A stretch of 64,000 bases of DNA from NCBI RefSeq assembly GCF_904849725.1, contig NC_058521.1, positions 142,876,744 to 142,940,743 of the forward strand, in the 5' to 3' direction. This stretch comes from Hordeum vulgare subsp. vulgare (taxonomy: Eukaryota > Streptophyta > Magnoliopsida > Poales > Poaceae). Numbering within the stretch: the stretch's first letter is position 1; each line of letters begins with the position of its first letter. This document shows, piece after piece, positions 44,265 through 55,999 of this stretch. The notes below the pieces were generated by a model. The model was not told the origin of the DNA and ran no database searches. It saw only the letters and a program-made list of their open reading frames with translations. The position numbers and the translations under genes were made by a program.

Positions 44265-47200
44265 AATCGCAGAGAAGACGGGCATCGGCGGAGGGACTTG
44301 GCCGTTCTTCTCGCACAAACTCTGAAGAGTCGGTCGTATTAGTTAGTAACAAAACAGACATTACACACATGATTGGCTAATGTGAAAAAAAACTTACCAC
44401 AAAAAGCTCGTACACGGCCCGTTGACCCGCGTCATTCCGGGCCCTCTCCTCCTCAATCAATCGTGCCGTGGTCCGGTCCCTCTCCCCAAGAGCAGCCTGG
44501 CTTGCCAATCTCTTTTCTCCAGAGCAGTCTAGTTTTCCGCTCTCTCTTTCTGAAGAGTAGCCTGCAACACCATTCCTCGTTACCACAGTAATGATTGATG
44601 GTCACACACATAACGAAATGGATGAAAGTTTTCTGAGTCCGTACAACTAACCTCGATGGTAAGATCGACTGGCCGTGGACAAGGCGTTATCTCAGGACAG
44701 GAGCTTGACTGGCGCATGTTAGAGCATATTTCTCCATGTGTGGTTTTGGGAATTGATGACATTTCCTATGGACTAATGGTTGCCTTAAGTTATATTTATA
44801 GGATTTGTCCATAGGCACTTCTTGAAGTCCATCTGTTGGGTTCAAGGAGTTTATATGATGACCAAGATGGTATTCAAGGTATTATCCAAAGAATAGTTAT
44901 AGAGACACAAGGTTGATCAAGATCGTCAAACAAATAGTAAATCAAGATGATCAACACACAAAACGTACAAGATGTATCGAGAGGGATCAAGTGATCCCAT
45001 GGTATGGTAAGCATTGTCCATTACGTATTTGTGTACTAACCCATGGTCTTCGTGAGAGTTCTGTGTGGGGTTAGGCGTGTTTCCATGGGCTTGCGTCAAG
45101 AGGAAGATCTCTTACAACCCATGGAGGATGACGTCAAGTGGTGGAGGATGGTGGCAATGGACTTGTGAAGATATGCTGAAGAGCAGCTCACCCATAGTGT
45201 GTATGGGAGAGCAATCAACTAGTCTTCATCAAGCCAACACAATCAAGAAAGGTGGTCCATCTTGAGGAATCCAAGATCATCGTTATCTATCTCAAGAGGA
45301 CAAGGTGCAAGGTATAGGTTTGCCCTTGATAGGTTTTCTGTTTTAGGATAGATTGCCGTACTGTCAAGGGGTCTCTCAAGTGAGTAGCTTGATCGTATCA
45401 TTCGTTGAGAGCTCAAACCATTTGCATCCTTGCATCATACTTCTTGGTTATTGTTTTGTGTTTCTCTTTGTGAGTTTTAGAGCTTATTTTCATCTTCATG
45501 ACAACCTCGAGTTCATCGAAAACGGAGTCCATATGCATCTTCTATGATGTTTTCGATGTTGGGAGTTTTTACCGGTCTTATTCGAACAAGGGTTTCCATC
45601 ATTTTCTTATGGTACTTTTCTCACTTGCTTCTTACTGATATTTCTATGAATATTGTGTGAGACCATGTTGTTAGCTTTCCAACAAACTTGGTTTCATTGA
45701 ATTTGGGGTCTGTATGCGAAAGTTAGAGCAGTTTCAGTATCCACCGTTAGTACCGCTCCTCGTGCGAGCGGTAGTACCGCCCCCGGAGCGGTAGTAATTT
45801 TTTACTACCGCTCCGTCGGACTATTTTTCACATCCTTTTTGGCCTCAGCATGGTTGGTGAACCTACCGAGCGGTAGTACCGCTCCATGAGCGGTAGTACC
45901 GCTCTGTGAAGCATAACGGTTGGATTTTTCCCCACCTATAAAAGGGGGTCTTCTTCCTCATTGAACCTTATCTCTTTAGCTTGTGTTCTTCCCCCATTGT
46001 TGACCTTCTTCGAGATTGCTAACTCTCAATCCTTTCAATGATTCTTGCTTGTTCTTGAGGGAAAAGAGAGAGGATATCTAGATCCACATCTCCACCAATC
46101 ACTTTCTCCTCTATGTGAGGGGAACCACTTGGTTCTTGATCTTGGAGTTCTTTGTGAGCTCCTTGTTCTTCCTCTCATATTTCTCCATAGCTTTTGTTGT
46201 TGTGGAGGGATTTGAGTGTCAGGGACTTGACCACTTTGTGTGTTCTTTCCATTGCATGAGTTGCATCGGTTTGAGTTCTCCACGGTGATACGTGGAAGTG
46301 AAGTTTGAGAAGCCATATTACCTTTTGGTACTTAGTACCCTAGATATTGTTCTTCGTGGATGCTTTGGCGTCCTAGAAGCTTGGTGGTGTCTTGAAGCTC
46401 AATCATTGTGGTGTAAAGCTCCGGGCAACCGCCGGGATCTCCAATTAGGTTGTGGAGATTGCCTCGAGCAATTTGTACGGGTATCAGTAACCGCCCCCAA
46501 GGGTTGCCATTTGTACGAGTTTGGTGACCGCCCTCAAGGGTCCCTTAGTGGAATCACGACATATTGCATTGTGCGAGGGCGTGAGGAGATTACGGTGGCC
46601 TTAGTGGCATCTTGGGGAGCATTGTGCCTCCACACCTCTCCAACAGAGATTAGCATCCGCAAGGGTGTGAACTTTGGGATACATCATCATCTCCACGTGC
46701 CTCGGTTATCTCTTACACGAACCCTTTACTTATGCACTTTACTTTGTGATAGCCATATTGTTTATTGTCATATATCTTGCTATCACTTAGTTGTTTATCT
46801 TGCTTAGAATAAGTTGTTGGTGCACATAGGTGAGCCTACTTGTTGTAGGTTTTGTGCTTGACAAAGTAAACGTTAGTTTTATTCCGCATTTGTTCAAGCC
46901 TAAACCGTAATTATTTTAAAGCGCCTATTCACCCCCTCTAGGTGACATCCACGTCCTTTCAGCGCGCCTTGACCTCTAGGAGAGTGAGTGGACAACGTAT
47001 TATCCCATATCAAATGGCTATCGAGCCATGAGGCCTCCCGCCACCAGATATCATCACCAACTCTGGATCCAAAGGTTCCTGGCTCGGGTTAAAGTCCTCC
47101 CCTTTCCAAGCCTTCCCCGTGTCCATGTATTTCATGAGCTTGTGGTGGGATGAGATGTTGGTGAAGTTATTTGGATCATCCAGGTCAGACTCAGAGAATG

Positions 47201-47780
47201 CCTTCGCCTTCTTGTACGAGGCAGTATGGGCCATGCTATAAAGGTCTTACAACTCTAGCATCTCCGTCTTATTGTGACGCGCCTAAAAGAGAGGAATAAA
47301 GTATTAGTAAGGGGCTCAAGCTAGCATGAAGAATGAATTGCATGAATCATGAAGCAAACTACATACACAGTTTCGTCCGAACTGAAGTAAGTTGGCGCTG
47401 CCTTGATGGTGTAGCACACCAACCATTTGGCTACACCGATCCTTTGCATTGTCGTGGACGGCTCGCCAGTTGCCTGTGCACCATTCATCCACCAACGCCT
47501 CCCAACAATCCATCTTATCTGCACACCATCTCGGGGGCACCTATAAGTTATTAGAAATAATTTTGAGCGCTACGCCTATGAATCAAATCAAGAAAACTAC
47601 ATACAAGGCCTTAAGAATAGGTAATTACCTTCATGTACCGCTCCTTCTTTAGATACTTTCCGCGGCAGTCCTTCTTCTGCTTCTTAATACCACGCATGGT
47701 GTTGTAGTCTCGAATGGCCTGCGGCCAAGCCTCGTGGCGTAAGTTCTATAATAACCGCCATTCTTTGACATCCAACGTTA
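44265..47780 (-). pseudogene. CACTA second gene (TNPA/En-Spm-like), split by a solo LTR
   Basis: In CACTA elements this gene encodes the subterminal-repeat-binding partner of the transposase. Minus-strand coding blocks are recognisable at 47540-47316 (KMDCWEALVDEWCTGNWRAV, CSQMVGVLHHQGSANL), 47234-47010 (KKAKAFSESDLDDPNNFTNI, ELVMISGGGRPHGSIAI) and 44586-44377 (GERDRTTARLIEEERARNDA). They match the plant En/Spm transposase family (PF03004 type). A further block at about 47740-47640 reads AIRDYNTMRGIKKQKKDCRG. The frames are joined by introns or frameshifts that I cannot resolve, and an LTR of 2.2 kb sits in the middle at 44717-46961, so the gene is dead. Confidence 0.8.
44717..46961 (+). mobile_element. 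Solo LTR in the CACTA second gene
   Basis: This is a 2245-bp LTR from TGTTAGAGCATATTTC to CACGTCCTTTCA, flanked by GCGCA (44712-44716) and GCGCG (46962-46966), a 5-bp duplication with one change. No internal region follows, so it is a solo LTR left by LTR-LTR recombination. TATAAAA at 45937-45943 gives plus orientation. The superfamily cannot be told from an LTR alone. The U3 part holds a cluster of palindromes, reported as a finding. Confidence 0.85.
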
Positions 47781-50242
47781 TTGGTTTCGAAGCATCGACT
47801 GGTGCGAGCTTCCCTTTGAATAGGATGAGGTTGACCCACCTTTTTTAGGGTCTGCATCATTGTGCCGAGGCTTCGGATTATCTAAATGATGATTTTTGGC
47901 TTCGTAGTGTGCTGTCACAAAGTTTGCCACCTCCTCAGTAGTGAATGCCTCAGCCATCGATGCTTCAATTCTACGCTCATTTTTACATTTAGCTCGAAGC
48001 GTCGTCTGCATCCTCTTAGTTGCATAGCACCAACAATTTTGCACGGGCCTACCCAATCTTGCCTCGGTCGGTAGATGTAAAGTCAAATGCTACATTGGAT
48101 TAAAGAAGCCCGACGGAAAGATCTCTCTAGCTTGCACAACAACTCCGGTGCAAACTCCTCCATGTCATCTACCACGCCATGCGACAATTGTTTCGCACAA
48201 AGAACACGAAAGAAATAGCTCAGCTCCGCCGGTACTAGCCAGTCATCCTCAGGAATAAATCCACGTATCATCACCGGCATTACCGGCTCTAGCCATATGT
48301 TCCAATCATGACTCTTGAGACCAAAGATTTTTAATTTTTCAAGACTCGCTCCCCTCTTTAGATTCGCTGCATACCCATCGGGGAACATCAAGTGCATTTT
48401 GACCCACAAGATAATTTCCCTCATAGCTGGCCTTCCAAGATTGAACCAGGCCTTTGGCTTCGACCACTTCTGCTTTCCTTTGCCTTTTCGCATGTTTTGT
48501 AACGGTCTCTTGATCGACTCTAGCCTTAGTATTATCCTTTGTCTTCCGATCTATGTCAAACAATGTACCAAAAAATAGCATGTCTGATATTCATTTTAGT
48601 GTGCATCATGTCGATATTGTGTGGAAGAAGGAGGTCTTTGAAGTAAGGAAGATCCCATAAGCATGGCTTGTGAGTCCATGCATGTTTTGAATTATACCCC
48701 TAGAAATACCCTGGATGCTCTGGATCAGGCTCGAGGGCGTTTAACTGATCCAGGATCTGTTGGCCTATCAACGCAGGTGGTGCCAAGTTTTTGACAACTT
48801 TACCTTTGGTAAAGTTCTTCTTGTCTTTTCTGAACTGATGGTCAGGATCCAGGAACTGTCTATGCAAGTCAAAGAAAGAATACTTACGACCCTCCTGCAA
48901 CCAATGAAACTGAAGAGCTGCCTTGCATTGGGGACACGGGAACCTTCCATGCACACACCATCCAGAGAATAGCGCATACGCCGGCAAGTCATGCATAGAG
49001 TACATGTACCACACATGCATCTTGAAGTTTTGTTTTCTAGCGGCATCGTATGTCTTGACCCCATTATCCCAAGCTTCTTCCAATTCATCCTTAAGCGGCT
49101 GCAGGTACACATTCATATTCTTCCCCGGATAATTGGGCCCTGGAATTATCAACGTCAGAAATATGTTATTTCTTTGCATAATCTTCCCGGGGGAGGGGGA
49201 GATTGAAAGGAATGAAAAATACAGGCCAAAAACTATATTGGGTTGCCATCATGCCGAAGGGATTAAAACCATCCGTGGCGACACAGACTCGAGGATTCCT
49301 TGGATCTGCCGCTTTATCCTGATGCAATCCATCGAAATGTTTCCACGCTTCCCCATCTGATGTGTGTACCGCCATCTTATTCCCTTCCGCATCTAGTTTG
49401 GTTCTTTTGCCCAATTTGTGCCCTATCATCTGTCTGGCTGTTTCTTCGACCATGAAAAGACGTTGAAGCCTTGGTACGATTGGCATATAGCGAAGAACAC
49501 TAACTGTGATTTTGGTCTAGCTCTTCTCACCCATACCGTTGTCTACCACAAGATACCTGCAAGACTCGCAATTGGGATAATAGTCCAAGTGTGCATACTC
49601 CTTCCTAAATAAGACACATCCTTTCTCACATGCATCTATCTTCTCATAGGGCGTCTTAAGTACACGAAGTATTTTGTGCATCTATCTACAGGTTTGCAGG
49701 CATGACATGACCTTTGGGTAGGAAGCGTCCAAATAGTGTCATCATCGTGTCGTATCATTCTCTTCCCAAGTTGAACTGAGCCTTCAGAGCCATTACTTGT
49801 GCAATTGCATCCAGCTGACAAAGCTCAGAGTGCTCATGGAGAGGATGTTTTGAAGACTCCAACATTTCATAAAAGGCCTTTGCAGATTCCTTCATCTCAT
49901 CTTCTGAATCCTGAGCATCATCAAAGTCTTGCACCATGTCTTCGATCCCGGTACCATTCTCGTCGGTGCGACGACGGACCACCTCAGCTCTCGTGCGTTG
50001 TATAGACTCACCATGAAATGTCCACACCGTATAATTAGGCTTAAAACCCCACCTCGACAGGTATTTAATCATTACAGCCTCTGTCATTTGTTATAGTAGT
50101 CGCATCCAGGAGAGGGGAAATAGTTTCTTTCTTGGCCATTTGCAAATGCGGCTTTCACACATTCCTTGGTTTTTAGAAACCATTCTTTCGTCATCTCTTT
50201 CTGACTAGGGTGACCAGTATACATCCACGCACGATCACTCAT
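47781..50242 (-). pseudogene. CACTA transposase (TNPD/TNP2 type), decayed
   Basis: On the minus strand a start at 50242 reads MSDRAWMYTGHPSQKEM, the transposase-associated domain (PF13963 type), ending in a stop after about 52 codons. WGFKPNYTVWTFHGE (50060-50015) and an acidic linker follow. The TNP2 transposase domain occupies about 49490-48700, with MPIVPRLQRLFMVEETARQM, ATDGFNPFGMMATQYSFWPV, IPGPNYPGKNMNVYLQPL, YALFSGWCVHGRFPCPQC and SFFDLHRQFLDPDHQFRK. A DUF4218-like C-terminal part covers 48493-47800 (FPDGYAANLKRGASLEKLKI, FGLKSHDWNIW, ELLCKLERSF, LHLPTEARLGRPV). The segments lie in different frames and are separated by stops, so no transposase is made. It is upstream of the second gene, in the usual CACTA order. 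Confidence 0.9.
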
Positions 50243-50377
50243 CTTTCCTAGCTAATAAAGACACAAGAAATATATTTATATATAATTTAGCATATATTCA
50301 TGAGTTAACCAAGTTCGCCATTTTTATTACGTCCATGCAACCTACACGCTAATAGGTAAAGATATGTCCTAATTCCA

Positions 50378-50593
50378 CCCGAGTATGTGTAGATTGGGTT
50401 CGTTTTCCCATGTTGTGCTCCGGATCCAACGCAAAATTTCAGCAGCACCTCCCCGTTGTTCTCCTGATACACGTCTCCACAATAAACAGAGAGGATGTGT
50501 ATCCGGAGAACAACAGGGAGGCACTGATGAAATTATGCATCGGATCCGGAACAAAGCATATGTGAAAACGAACCCAATCTACACATACTTGGG
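50378..50593. repeat. 216-bp foldback inside the CACTA element
   Basis: CCCGAGTATGTGTAGATTGG at the left pairs with CCAATCTACACATACTTGGG at the right. The arms of about 95 bp remain mostly complementary inward through GGATCC and GTTGTTCTCC / GGAGAACAAC to a short loop near 50478-50490. There is no gene in it. It may be a small MITE or a hairpin-forming part of the transposase gene's upstream region. Confidence 0.8.
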
Positions 50594-51170
50594 CTGTCCA
50601 TGGATAACGTTGGGTCCAATTCGAAAGAATCACGATTATAAATATAAGCAAATGCATGCATATTTATAATTGTAACCCTTTCGAACATGAGACGCATACA
50701 GGTCACACATACTGATAAATTAATTCAATTACCTAAATCTAGCAAGTTTCATCCGAAAACCGACCCACAGTAAATGAAGGGGTGAGGAGGAGATGACATT
50801 TGTACTTACCCACGAATGCAGGGCCGGAGCTTGTACAACGCACAGGGAGGTCTTCACACAGCACACCTTACAGCGACGAGACAACTGTCACATGTAAATC
50901 CACCCGATCAACACAAGTATGCTAATTTTATCTTTTGGAGCTATATGGGCTAATTATGTCATTTTAGAGGAAAACAAGCTAAGAATATAATATTCATGAG
51001 CTAACCAAGGTTTTGATGTCATTTTGAGCTTATTATGTCATTTTGGAGGATAATTAGCTAAGTTGTGAGCTAACCAAGGTTCTTATGATGTTTTTACCCT
51101 AACTAAGCTAATTATGTCATTTTGGAGGATAATTAGCTACGTATGTCTTTGTTGGGGAAAATAAGCTCAG
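50594..51170. other. CACTA upstream region with a partial internal repeat
   Basis: No gene is present. From about 50933 to 51150 it carries one more copy of the GCTAATTATGTCATTTT spacer seen at 42120-44040, which supports its being CACTA sequence. Confidence 0.6.
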
Positions 51171-51910
51171 TAGAAGAAGAAAGCGAAGAAGCAAGAAGAG
51201 AAGAAGAAGGAGAAGGAGGAGAAGGAGAAGGAGGAGGAGGAGAATGAGAAGGAGGAGGAGGAGAATAAGAAGAGAAGAAGAAGGAGAAGAAGAAGGAGAA
51301 GAAGGAGGAGAGAAGAAGGAGAAGAAGAAGGAGAGGGAGAAGAAGGAGGAGAAGAAGGAGAAGAAGGAGAAGGAGGGCTCCTTATCGTCCTCCTCCTTCT
51401 CCTTCTTTTTCTCTTCTTCTTCTCTTCTTCTTTTCATTTTTCCTCTTTCTTCTCCTCTTCTTCTTCTCCTCCTCCTCCTCCTCTTCTCCTCTTCTTCCTC
51501 CTCTTCTTATTCTTCTCCCTCTTATTTCTATTTCTATTTTTCTTTATCCTTTTCTTCTACTGATTCTTCTTTTCTACTTTTTTCTGTTCTTTTCCTTCTT
51601 ATTTTTTTTCTTCTTCCCTTCTTCTCTTCTTCTTTTCTTCTTCTTTTCTTCTTCTCCTTCTTACTTTTTCTTCTCTTCTTCTTCTTCTTCTCCTTCTCCT
51701 TCTTAATTTTTTCTTCTCCTCCTCCTCCTCCTCTTCTTCTTCTTCTTCTTCTTCTTCTTCTTCTTCTTCTTCTTCTTCTTCTTCTTCTTCTTCTTCTCCT
51801 CCTCCTCCTCCTCGTCCTCGTCCTCCTCCTCCTCCTCCTCTTCTTCTTCTTCCCCTCTTCTCCTCCTCTTCTCCTCCTCCTCCTCTTCTTCTTCTTCCTC
51901 TTCTTTCTAT
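51171..51910. repeat. Long purine tract followed by pyrimidine tract
   Basis: About 210 bp of almost pure A/G (GAAGGAGGAG type) are followed by about 530 bp of almost pure C/T, including a run of about 25 CTT units near 51735-51795. The halves are complementary near their junction, around 51380. Open frames here are low-complexity artefacts. Confidence 0.93.
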
Positions 51911-52140
51911 TAAGCTAACTAACTAGTGCCAGATGGTCTTTATATGAAAAGCTAAGAACTAAATAACAACTACAATAACATCAACCACTACTACAACATC
52001 TACTAACACAACTACAATAAGAACAACTACTAAAACAACTACAATAACAACAAGAACTACTACAACAACAACAATAAAAAAATCAACTTTGTAGTTATAA
52101 TCTAATTCCAAAAAACTAAATAACAACAAGTTAATTTTCC
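51911..52140. repeat. AAC/ACT-rich low-complexity tract
   Basis: A stretch from about 51960 to 52090 consists of degenerate ACAACTACAATAACA units on a single strand. No gene is seen. Confidence 0.7.
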
Positions 52141-52400
52141 CATGGGGGTGGGGGTGTGGGGCTCACCGGCAGGGCGGCTATGGCGTCGTGGGGCGGCGGG
52201 GCCGGGGGTGTTGGGGCTGCGGGGCGGCGCCGGGGGAGGCGGGGCGGCGGCACCGGGGGGCTGTGGGGCACCGTGGTGGCGCCGGGGGCAATGGGGCGGG
52301 TGGCGGCGGGGCTGTGGGGTACCGGGGAGGCGCCGGGGTCGGCGGCGCAACGGTGGTGGCGGTGGTGGGCGTCGGGGAGAGGAATGGAAGAGAGTGGCCG
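52141..52400 (+). repeat. Very G-rich tract
   Basis: The plus strand is dominated by G runs of three to six (GGGGGTGGGGGTGTGGGG, GGGGCGGCGGGGCCGGGGG) for about 200 bp, with few A or T. Open frames here on both strands are composition artefacts. It lies next to the CACTA subterminal repeats, at the promoter side of the transposase. Confidence 0.85.
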
Positions 52401-52459
52401 TTACACAATAGTGAGAGAGAGAGAGGGTCGGGGTGGGAGCGGGATGCCCGTTACAGAAG

Positions 52460-52800
52460 TCCAAAGCTTTGCCGTCTGCTGGCGGACGACAAAGGGTCTA
52501 GACTCTTTGTCGTTTGCGTTCGGACTCTTTGTCGTCCGCTAGCACACGGCAAAGAAGGGACTGTAGTTTGACCTAACATCCCCTCACTCAGGTGGGCCCA
52601 TGTGTAGCTTTGCCGTTTGTTGTCCTAATCTTTGCCTCTGCGGCTGACGGCAAAGAAGTGACTGATGGCAAAGACATTCTATGCCATCAGCCAGTTATTT
52701 GTCGTCTGCTTTGTGGCAGCTGACGGCAAAGACACTCTTTGCCATCAGCGAGCAGACGGCAAAGATTTGGCAGATGGCAAAAAACTGAATTCCACTAGTG
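52460..52800. repeat. CACTA subterminal repeats, right end
   Basis: Many TTTGCCGTCTG / CAGACGGCAAAG-like units occur in both orientations, matching the left end, up to the terminal CCACTAGTG. Confidence 0.88.
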
Positions 52801-52971
52801 ATACACATAGCGACCCAATTGTGCTAAATTCTCCCCAGATTTCCTTAGATAATTACTGGGATATGAGAAATTGGTAACGAGAGCCAACCATCATTGAGAA
52901 AATTTTGTTAGATCGATAGTTCCCACCCTTTGGTGAGCAGCGGCACAGAGTTGATTTTTTGGTGGCGTTTG
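52801..52971. other. Target DNA between CACTA and next LTR
   Basis: With 20092-20220 this is the sequence into which the CACTA inserted. Its last bases (TTTTTTGGTGGCGTTTG) abut an LTR start, so it may be the 3' end of a gypsy interior, but no coding is recognised. Confidence 0.3.
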
Positions 52972-54081
52972 TGTAACAGCCCCAGTGCATTCCTTCCCCC
53001 TTTTTGTAAATCTTTCCTTTATGGTAACCTTCCTATGTTGGCATGCTGGTTTTGAATAAAGAGTTTAAGCTTGTGTCTTCATTTTATGTTGCATCATGAG
53101 ATCATGCATATCATCACGTATTTTGTCCTTGTCTTTTGTTGTTTGTGTTTCACCTTGGTATGAAGTGTAAGTGCATGTGGGGATGTGCCTCCTATTCTAA
53201 AATTCTTCCTATTAATTGTGGGGTGCAACACCCTTTTATTTTAATTTATTTTTCTTTCGGTTTTATTTAAAAACAAAGCCCCATGTTAAATAAAAGGAAG
53301 TTATTTTTATTCTTCTAAAATGCCCTAATTATTTTTAAAAATAGTGGCAATATTTTAGAAGACCAAAGATATTTTTGTTTTGTAAAAACTCTTTTCATTT
53401 TAACCCCTGGGATTTAACCAAACACCTTGTTGTGTTATTTGGGAAAAAACTTTTAACGGATAGAGTAGAGTACCAAGCCGAGTTGGTGGTTCATTCGGCC
53501 CAGAGCCCAGCCAGCGTTCCTCTTCCTCCTCGCTGTCGTCATCCCCTGTACGACTAGAGCTCCACCACCAGATCGACCTCATCCTCCATTAGACGGACAC
53601 CAGAGCACCCCCCCTGCGGCCTATTTAGCCATGCCTACGCCCTAGGGTTCCTCCTCGACCCGTTTTCCTCCTCCTCTCCCTCCTAGCGCCGTCGGGGCGA
53701 GCCACCCGACGCCGTCATCGCCATGGTTGCTTCCTGCTCGAGCTCAACACCGGCGTAGGCAATGCCCACTTTTTCCCCAGCAACACCAGGAGGACGCGGA
53801 CACCATGGCCGACCCATTCCTGTGAAGATCAGATGCCAGGGTCTTCTTCCTCGACGTCCATGACGACCGACGCTTTGGCCACATCTCACGACTCTTCTGC
53901 AAGGAACCTCGATGTCGTTAGTGCCGTTTCTCTCCTCTGTATCGGGACCTTCCTCCTCTGCCCCTGAGTGAGCGCATCCTCCGCTTCCCCTAGTCATCTC
54001 TCCCTGTGTAGCGTGCTCGCCGTCGCCCGCGCTAGCTCGAGCGTTGCGTCATCGTAGTTGTACCAATGGTGATGCTCGCGT
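52972..54081 (+). mobile_element. LTR fragment, probably gypsy, truncated
   Basis: A typical gypsy LTR start, TGTAACAGCCCCAGTG, begins at 52972. AT-rich sequence follows and then GC-rich leader-like DNA. It is interrupted at 54082 by a copia element, and its remaining part is not in the window. No second copy is seen, so the LTR call rests on the TGTAACAGCCC start and general look. Confidence 0.5.
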
Positions 54082-55823
54082 TGTTGGAAATATGACCTAG
54101 AGGAATAATAAATTAGTTATTCTTATATTTCCTTGTTCATGAAAAATTTCTATTATTCATGCTATAAGTGTATTAACCGGAAACCGCAATACATGTGTGA
54201 ATACATAGGCCACAACATCTCCCTAGTGAACCTCTAGTTGGCTAGCTCATTGATCAATAGATGGTCATGGTTTCCTGATCATGGACATTGGATATCATTG
54301 ATAACGTGATCACATCATTAGGAGAACGATGTGATGGACAATACACAATCCTAAGCATAGCAATATGTCGTATTGTTCGTCTGCTAAAGCTTTTCTAATG
54401 CAAGTATCATTTCCTTAGACCATGAGTTTGTGTAACTCCAGGATACCATAGGAAAGCTTTGGGTGTATCAAACGTCACAACGTAACTTGGTGATTATAAA
54501 GGTGCACTACAGGTATCTCCGAAAGTGTTTGTTGGGTTGGTACGGATTGAGACTGGGATATTTCACTCTATGTGATGGAGAGGTATCTATGGGCCCACTC
54601 GGTAATCCATCATCATAATGATCTCAATGTGACTAAGGAGTTAGCCACGGGATGATGTGTTACGAAACGAGTAAAGAGACTTGCGGGTAACGAGATTGAA
54701 CAAGGTATAGGGATACCGACGATCGAATCTCGGGCAAGTGTCATACGGGTAGATAAAGGGAATTGTATACAGGATTGAGTCAATCCTTGACATCGTGGTT
54801 CATCTGATGAGATCATCGTGGAACATGTGGGAGCCAACATGGATATCCAGACCCCGCTGTTGGTTATTGGCCGGAGAGATATCTCGGTTATGTCTGCATG
54901 TTTCCCGAACCCGTAGGGTCTACACACTTAAGGTTCAGTAACGCTAGAGTTGTTATGAGAATCGTATATGTGGTTACCGAAGGTTATTCAGAGTCCCATA
55001 TGAAATCCCGGACTTCACTTGGAGTTCTGGAATGGTCCGGTGGTAAATATTTATATATGGGAAGTCCAGTTTCGGTCGCCGGAATAGTTTCGGGGTTTAT
55101 CGGTATTGTAGCGGGACCACCGAAAGGGTACCAGGGGTCCACCGGGAGGGTCCACCTGTCCAGGAGGGCCACATGGACTGAAATGGGAGAGGAACCAGCC
55201 CCTGGTGGGCTGGTGTGCCAAGGGGATAAGGCCCAAGGCGCAAGGGAGGCAAAGCCTAGGGCGTGGGGGGCTGCCTTGGGTGGCAAGCCACCCCTAGGGC
55301 GCCTCCACCTCCTCCTCTAGGGTTGCCGCACCACCTCCTCGAGTTTTCCTAAGGGTGGCACACCCCCTCTCCCTCCCTCCTATATATATGCAAGGTTTTG
55401 GGGCTGCTACAGACATGATTTGATCACCCCATGGTGCAGCCCTACCTCCACCTCTTTCTCCTCCTCCGCGGTTCTTGGCGAAGCCCTACCGGAGAGCTAC
55501 ATACTCCATCACCACCACGCCGTCGTGCTATCGGAGTTCTCCCTCGACTTCTCCTCCCTCCTTGCTGGATCAAGTAGGAGGAGACGTCCCCAGGCTGTAG
55601 GTGTGTTGAATGCGGAGACACCGTACGTTTGGTGTTCGGATCGGATCTTCCGCGATTTGAATCGCCGCGAGTACGACTCCATCGACCGCGTTCATAGTAA
55701 CGCTTCCGCTATGCGATCTTCAATGGTATGAATATGCTCTAACCTCACTCGTTGCTGGTTTCTCCTAGATAGATCCTTGTGTGACGTAGGAATATTTTTG
55801 AATTACTACTACGTTCCCCAACA
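54082..55823 (+). repeat. Copia 5' LTR, plus strand
   Basis: This LTR of 1742 bp starts TGTTGGAAATATGACC and ends CGTTCCCCAACA. A TATA box lies at 55381-55389. Confidence 0.9.
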
Positions 55824-55824
55824 G

Positions 55825-55842
55825 TGGCATCCGAGCCAGGTT
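55825..55842 (+). other. Initiator-Met primer binding site, two changes
   Basis: TGGCATCCGAGCCAGGTT directly follows the LTR. It differs at two positions from TGGTATCAGAGCCAGGTT, the complement of the plant initiator-Met tRNA end used by copia elements. Confidence 0.8.
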
Positions 55843-55999
55843 CTACGCATAGATTCTATGCAGGAGTAGAACACAAAAGTTGTGGGTGATGATTTTGTAA
55901 ATTGCTTGCTGTTACTAGTCTTATCTTGATTCGGCGGCATCCTGGGATGAAGCAGCCCGAGCCGACTTTACACATACTCTTACGTGAGACTAGTTCCAT

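Larger units (their letters stand above)
20221..52800 (-). mobile_element. CACTA transposon with nested retrotransposons
   Basis: The element starts CACTACAGGAATCA at 20221 and ends TGAATTCCACTAGTG at 52800, inverted CACTA termini. The trinucleotide ATA flanks both sides (20218-20220 and 52801-52803), the expected 3-bp duplication. Both ends carry subterminal repeats of the TTTGCCGTCTG / CAGACGGCAAAG type. Its two transposase genes lie on the minus strand, so the biological 5' end is on the right. It is interrupted by an Angela-type copia (20985-42004) and a solo LTR (44717-46961). Without these and their target duplications it is about 9.3 kb. Both genes are decayed, so it could move only if supplied with transposase from elsewhere. 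Confidence 0.92.

Noticed and set aside
46035..46807. Open frames of 93 and 171 codons
   Set aside because: They fall in the non-coding R/U5 part of the solo LTR and match no protein pattern.
51244..51918. 224-codon open frame and similar ones at 42629-43929
   Set aside because: These are translations of A/G or C/T low-complexity tracts.
52102..52571. Several overlapping 76-128 codon frames on both strands
   Set aside because: They come from the G-rich tract. They lack stops because of composition and have no protein features.
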